Shown: positions 61,717-64,000 of the stretch, in pieces
Layout: the number at the start of each line of letters is the position of its first letter
Numbering within the stretch: the first letter of the stretch is position 1
Source of the DNA: Aptenodytes patagonicus
Lineage: Eukaryota > Chordata > Aves > Sphenisciformes > Spheniscidae
Length of the DNA: 64,000 bases
Assembly: GCF_965638725.1 (NCBI RefSeq)
Contig: NC_134963.1
Coordinates: 15,156,501 to 15,220,500 of the forward strand
Reading direction: 5' to 3'
Notes under the pieces: generated by a model
The model's input: only the letters and a program-made list of their open reading frames with translations
Databases searched by the model: none
Told to the model about the DNA's origin: nothing
Translations under genes and position numbers: made by a program

Positions 61717-64000
61717 CTTATGTACAAGAAAATGTAACAGCGTACTTTACAGGGACTGGAAATTAAAGGAGGCTTTTGCAGCTGACCAAGCTTCCCGAAA
61801 AATCACTATTTGCAAAAAAAAAAAAAGAAAAAAAACCTGAAATAAATTAAAATAAATAAATGGCGAAGAAAGGAGGAAGGAAAGCGAAGCTGCCCAGCAG
61901 AGCGCTGGCCGCCGGCGGGCTCGACCCGGGGCTCCCCACGGCACTCGGGGGGGATGCAGACAGCATCTCATGGCACCACCAATGCAGACCCCTTCTCCTC
62001 AGCACGGCCAAAGAGACCAAGCCCCAGGCACCAACTCTTCCATAGCATCTAGCAAAGGCTGAGCAGCTCCCCCACCTCCAAGACCTTCATTTCTGCCTAC
62101 CGCCTGTCTTAAATCTTAACCATCTCGGCTCCTGCCATGGTCAAGTACCGGATAAAAAGTCATCAGGGCTGGACTCTGAGCTTATCATCCCCAGGAACCG
62201 CCCAGTCATGGCTCAGCAAGGATTTGGGTAATTTGGGGGGAAAGGTAGATAGAAGAAGAAGCAGGACCGGGGGATATAATTTAGCAGCCGAAGGAGGACA
62301 TAGTGCTTTGGGGCCGTGCAGCGCCACCGCTTCCATCGCTGGCAGTGGCTTCACTACCCAGCCCCAAACGCTCTGTTCCCCATGAGCATTGAAACACTGG
62401 AAAAAAAACTCAGACAGCGGCAAGGTCAGGGACCGGGAAGCTCAGGGAAGAGCCTCGGAGGGTGACCAAAAGGATGAAGCAGCTGAGAGCTGGAGGACCG
62501 GGCCAGGAGAGCATCGCTGGGGCTGCTCCGCTGCAAGAGCCCGGGGATGTACCCTGGGGCTGGGGCTGGTCCCCTACATCTCGAGCTGCCGCTCAAAACA
62601 CCGCCGTGCTAAAACCAGCTCCGCTCTCGCCCGGCGCATCTGGAAATAACCCCTGTCTCTCCTCTAGCTCACGCAGCTAAACTGAGTCACCGGATGGACC
62701 TTCTCGCTCCTTCGGATCTCCTATTAGAGGGCATTGTGGAGAGCTTCTCCTACATTCTCTCCCTGCTGAAGGGCTGGATATTTTTAAACTGGGGGAAAAA
62801 AAAACCCGCACAAAGCTGGAGTCAAAAAACAAAGAACAACAACAAAAAAAAAGAGTAAGATTTGTTGGTTGGGGTTTTTTTAATAATTAAGACTTTCAAA
62901 AATAAGAAGGCATGATGCAAATAACACGGCTGCATAAACAACCGTTGCTGCGCTGAATGGAAGGGAAGGAGCTGCTCTTCTGAGCTCATTTACGATAAAT
63001 ACAGGGCAGCTATTTTTCCATCGATACTATTGTGCAACGGCTCTGCTCGTGGCTGAGACGTTACGGTGAGGGAAGCGGGGGAGAAAGAGAAGGGAGATGA
63101 GGGAAGATTTGGTGAGATTTGTTGGCTATAGGAGCACTTAGCTCCTTTTGGATGCCCAAAATCCAGGGGAGAAACGCTTGGCCAAGGCCACTGCAGAGAG
63201 CCCTGTGCTCCCACGAGGACCAGACCAACATGCTCATCGGCTCACTTGTTTCCTTGAGTCTCAGCTGATAAAATAGAGCAGGCACCTACCAAGGGCTGGT
63301 GAGACCCCACAGGGGAATATGTCAAGGTGAGACTTTCCAGGCAAGTAGAGGACTTGGGGCACAGAGAGCAAACCCACAGTAAGTCTTTCAAGACGGACAT
63401 TGTACCTTCTACCAAAAATCTGCACAACATCTATCAGGCTACAGCGCTTTTGCCACCCCTGGTGCTGAGCATCACCCGTGGCATCACCTCCTTCATCTTT
63501 CCAACACGCTCCACTGGCTACTGCACACCTAGGAAGCTCACGCCTACTTAGAAACTAAAACCACCAAGTGAGAAGGACACCATCTTTCTACAGCGATCGC
63601 TCCATCTGAACGTGGTTTGGGGACCGGTGATTTCGTGGTGAGACCTCCCCGCGCCCCTCCTGGCAGCAGAGACCTCCAGCGGTGGGGGTTCGCTCCCTCC
63701 CACAGACCCCGGGGCCACCGCAGGTGAAGGCATTGGTGAAAACTCAGAGAGACTCTGAGGCTTAGTGCAACATTTATGGCACATATGCGCACACGCGCAG
63801 AGGATGGAGAGGACATGAGGCAGCGGGGAGGGGTTGGGATGGGGAGGACGGGCGGCAGAGGACATCGCTGCTGCGGCCCGGGGTGGGATGAAGAAGCCGG
63901 TGCGTGTTAGCGAGGGAAGAGGTGGGATGCGGAGGAGGCAGAGGGTGAGCAGCCATGGAGCATCCTTTGGGACGAGGTGATGCTCAGCCGCCTATGCTGA

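Larger units (their letters stand above)
61175..64000 (-). other. Probable 3' UTR of the upstream neighbour (inferred KSR2), partial
   Basis: From about 61.2 to 61.85 kb the sequence is strikingly AT-rich with AU-rich elements, unlike the GC-rich DNA to its left. A minus-strand AATAAA lies at 61201-61196, with a GT-rich stretch beyond it. In tetrapods the gene upstream of NOS1, on the same strand, is KSR2, which has a very long 3' UTR. No KSR2 coding sequence is seen, so the identity rests on synteny. The right part (61.85-64 kb) is mixed in composition and could be UTR or intron. Confidence 0.35.

Overview
The window is vertebrate nuclear DNA, almost certainly from a bird. It carries several CR1 retroposon copies typical of avian genomes. 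It also has compact GT-AG introns, GC-rich isochore-like stretches, and one vertebrate gene that can be recognised with confidence: NOS1 (neuronal nitric oxide synthase), on the minus strand. I cannot name the species.

Layout, in the direction of NOS1 transcription (right to left). From about 61.2 to 64 kb there is AT-rich sequence that looks like a 3' UTR, with minus-strand polyadenylation signals. By conserved synteny this is probably the end of KSR2, but no KSR2 coding sequence is visible. From about 34.5 to 61 kb I see no convincing gene. This stretch is GC-rich with an AT-rich island near 49.5-50 kb, and it holds two CR1 copies at 47.3-49.2 kb. From 32.6 to 35.0 kb there is a very GC-rich CpG island with G/C homopolymers and a degenerate minisatellite. 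At its right end lie a minus-strand TATA box, a CRE-like site and a strong splice donor, which together look like a NOS1 promoter and non-coding first exon. Exon 2 (23162 down to 22000) holds the start codon and the PDZ domain. Exons 3 to 11 follow at 12378-12252, 6634-6497, 6106-5961, 5603-5441, 4194-4103, 3527-3386, 2651-2512, 2074-1900 and 781-680.

The ten coding exons join in frame, with every splice phase agreeing, into residues 1-651 of the protein. These comprise the PDZ domain and beta-finger, the dynein light chain (LC8) binding segment, the zinc-thiolate cysteines C335 and C340, the heme-ligand cysteine C424, and the arginine-binding glutamate E601. The rest of the oxygenase domain, the calmodulin site and the whole reductase half lie beyond the left edge. 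The exon numbers follow the mammalian convention in which exon 2 carries the ATG.

The most interesting unexplained signal is an exon-like open segment at 10158-10089, inside the intron between exons 3 and 4. Spliced in as it stands it would truncate the protein; with a weaker internal donor it would add 21 residues in frame. Most long open reading frames elsewhere follow base composition or lie in CR1, and I do not call them as genes.
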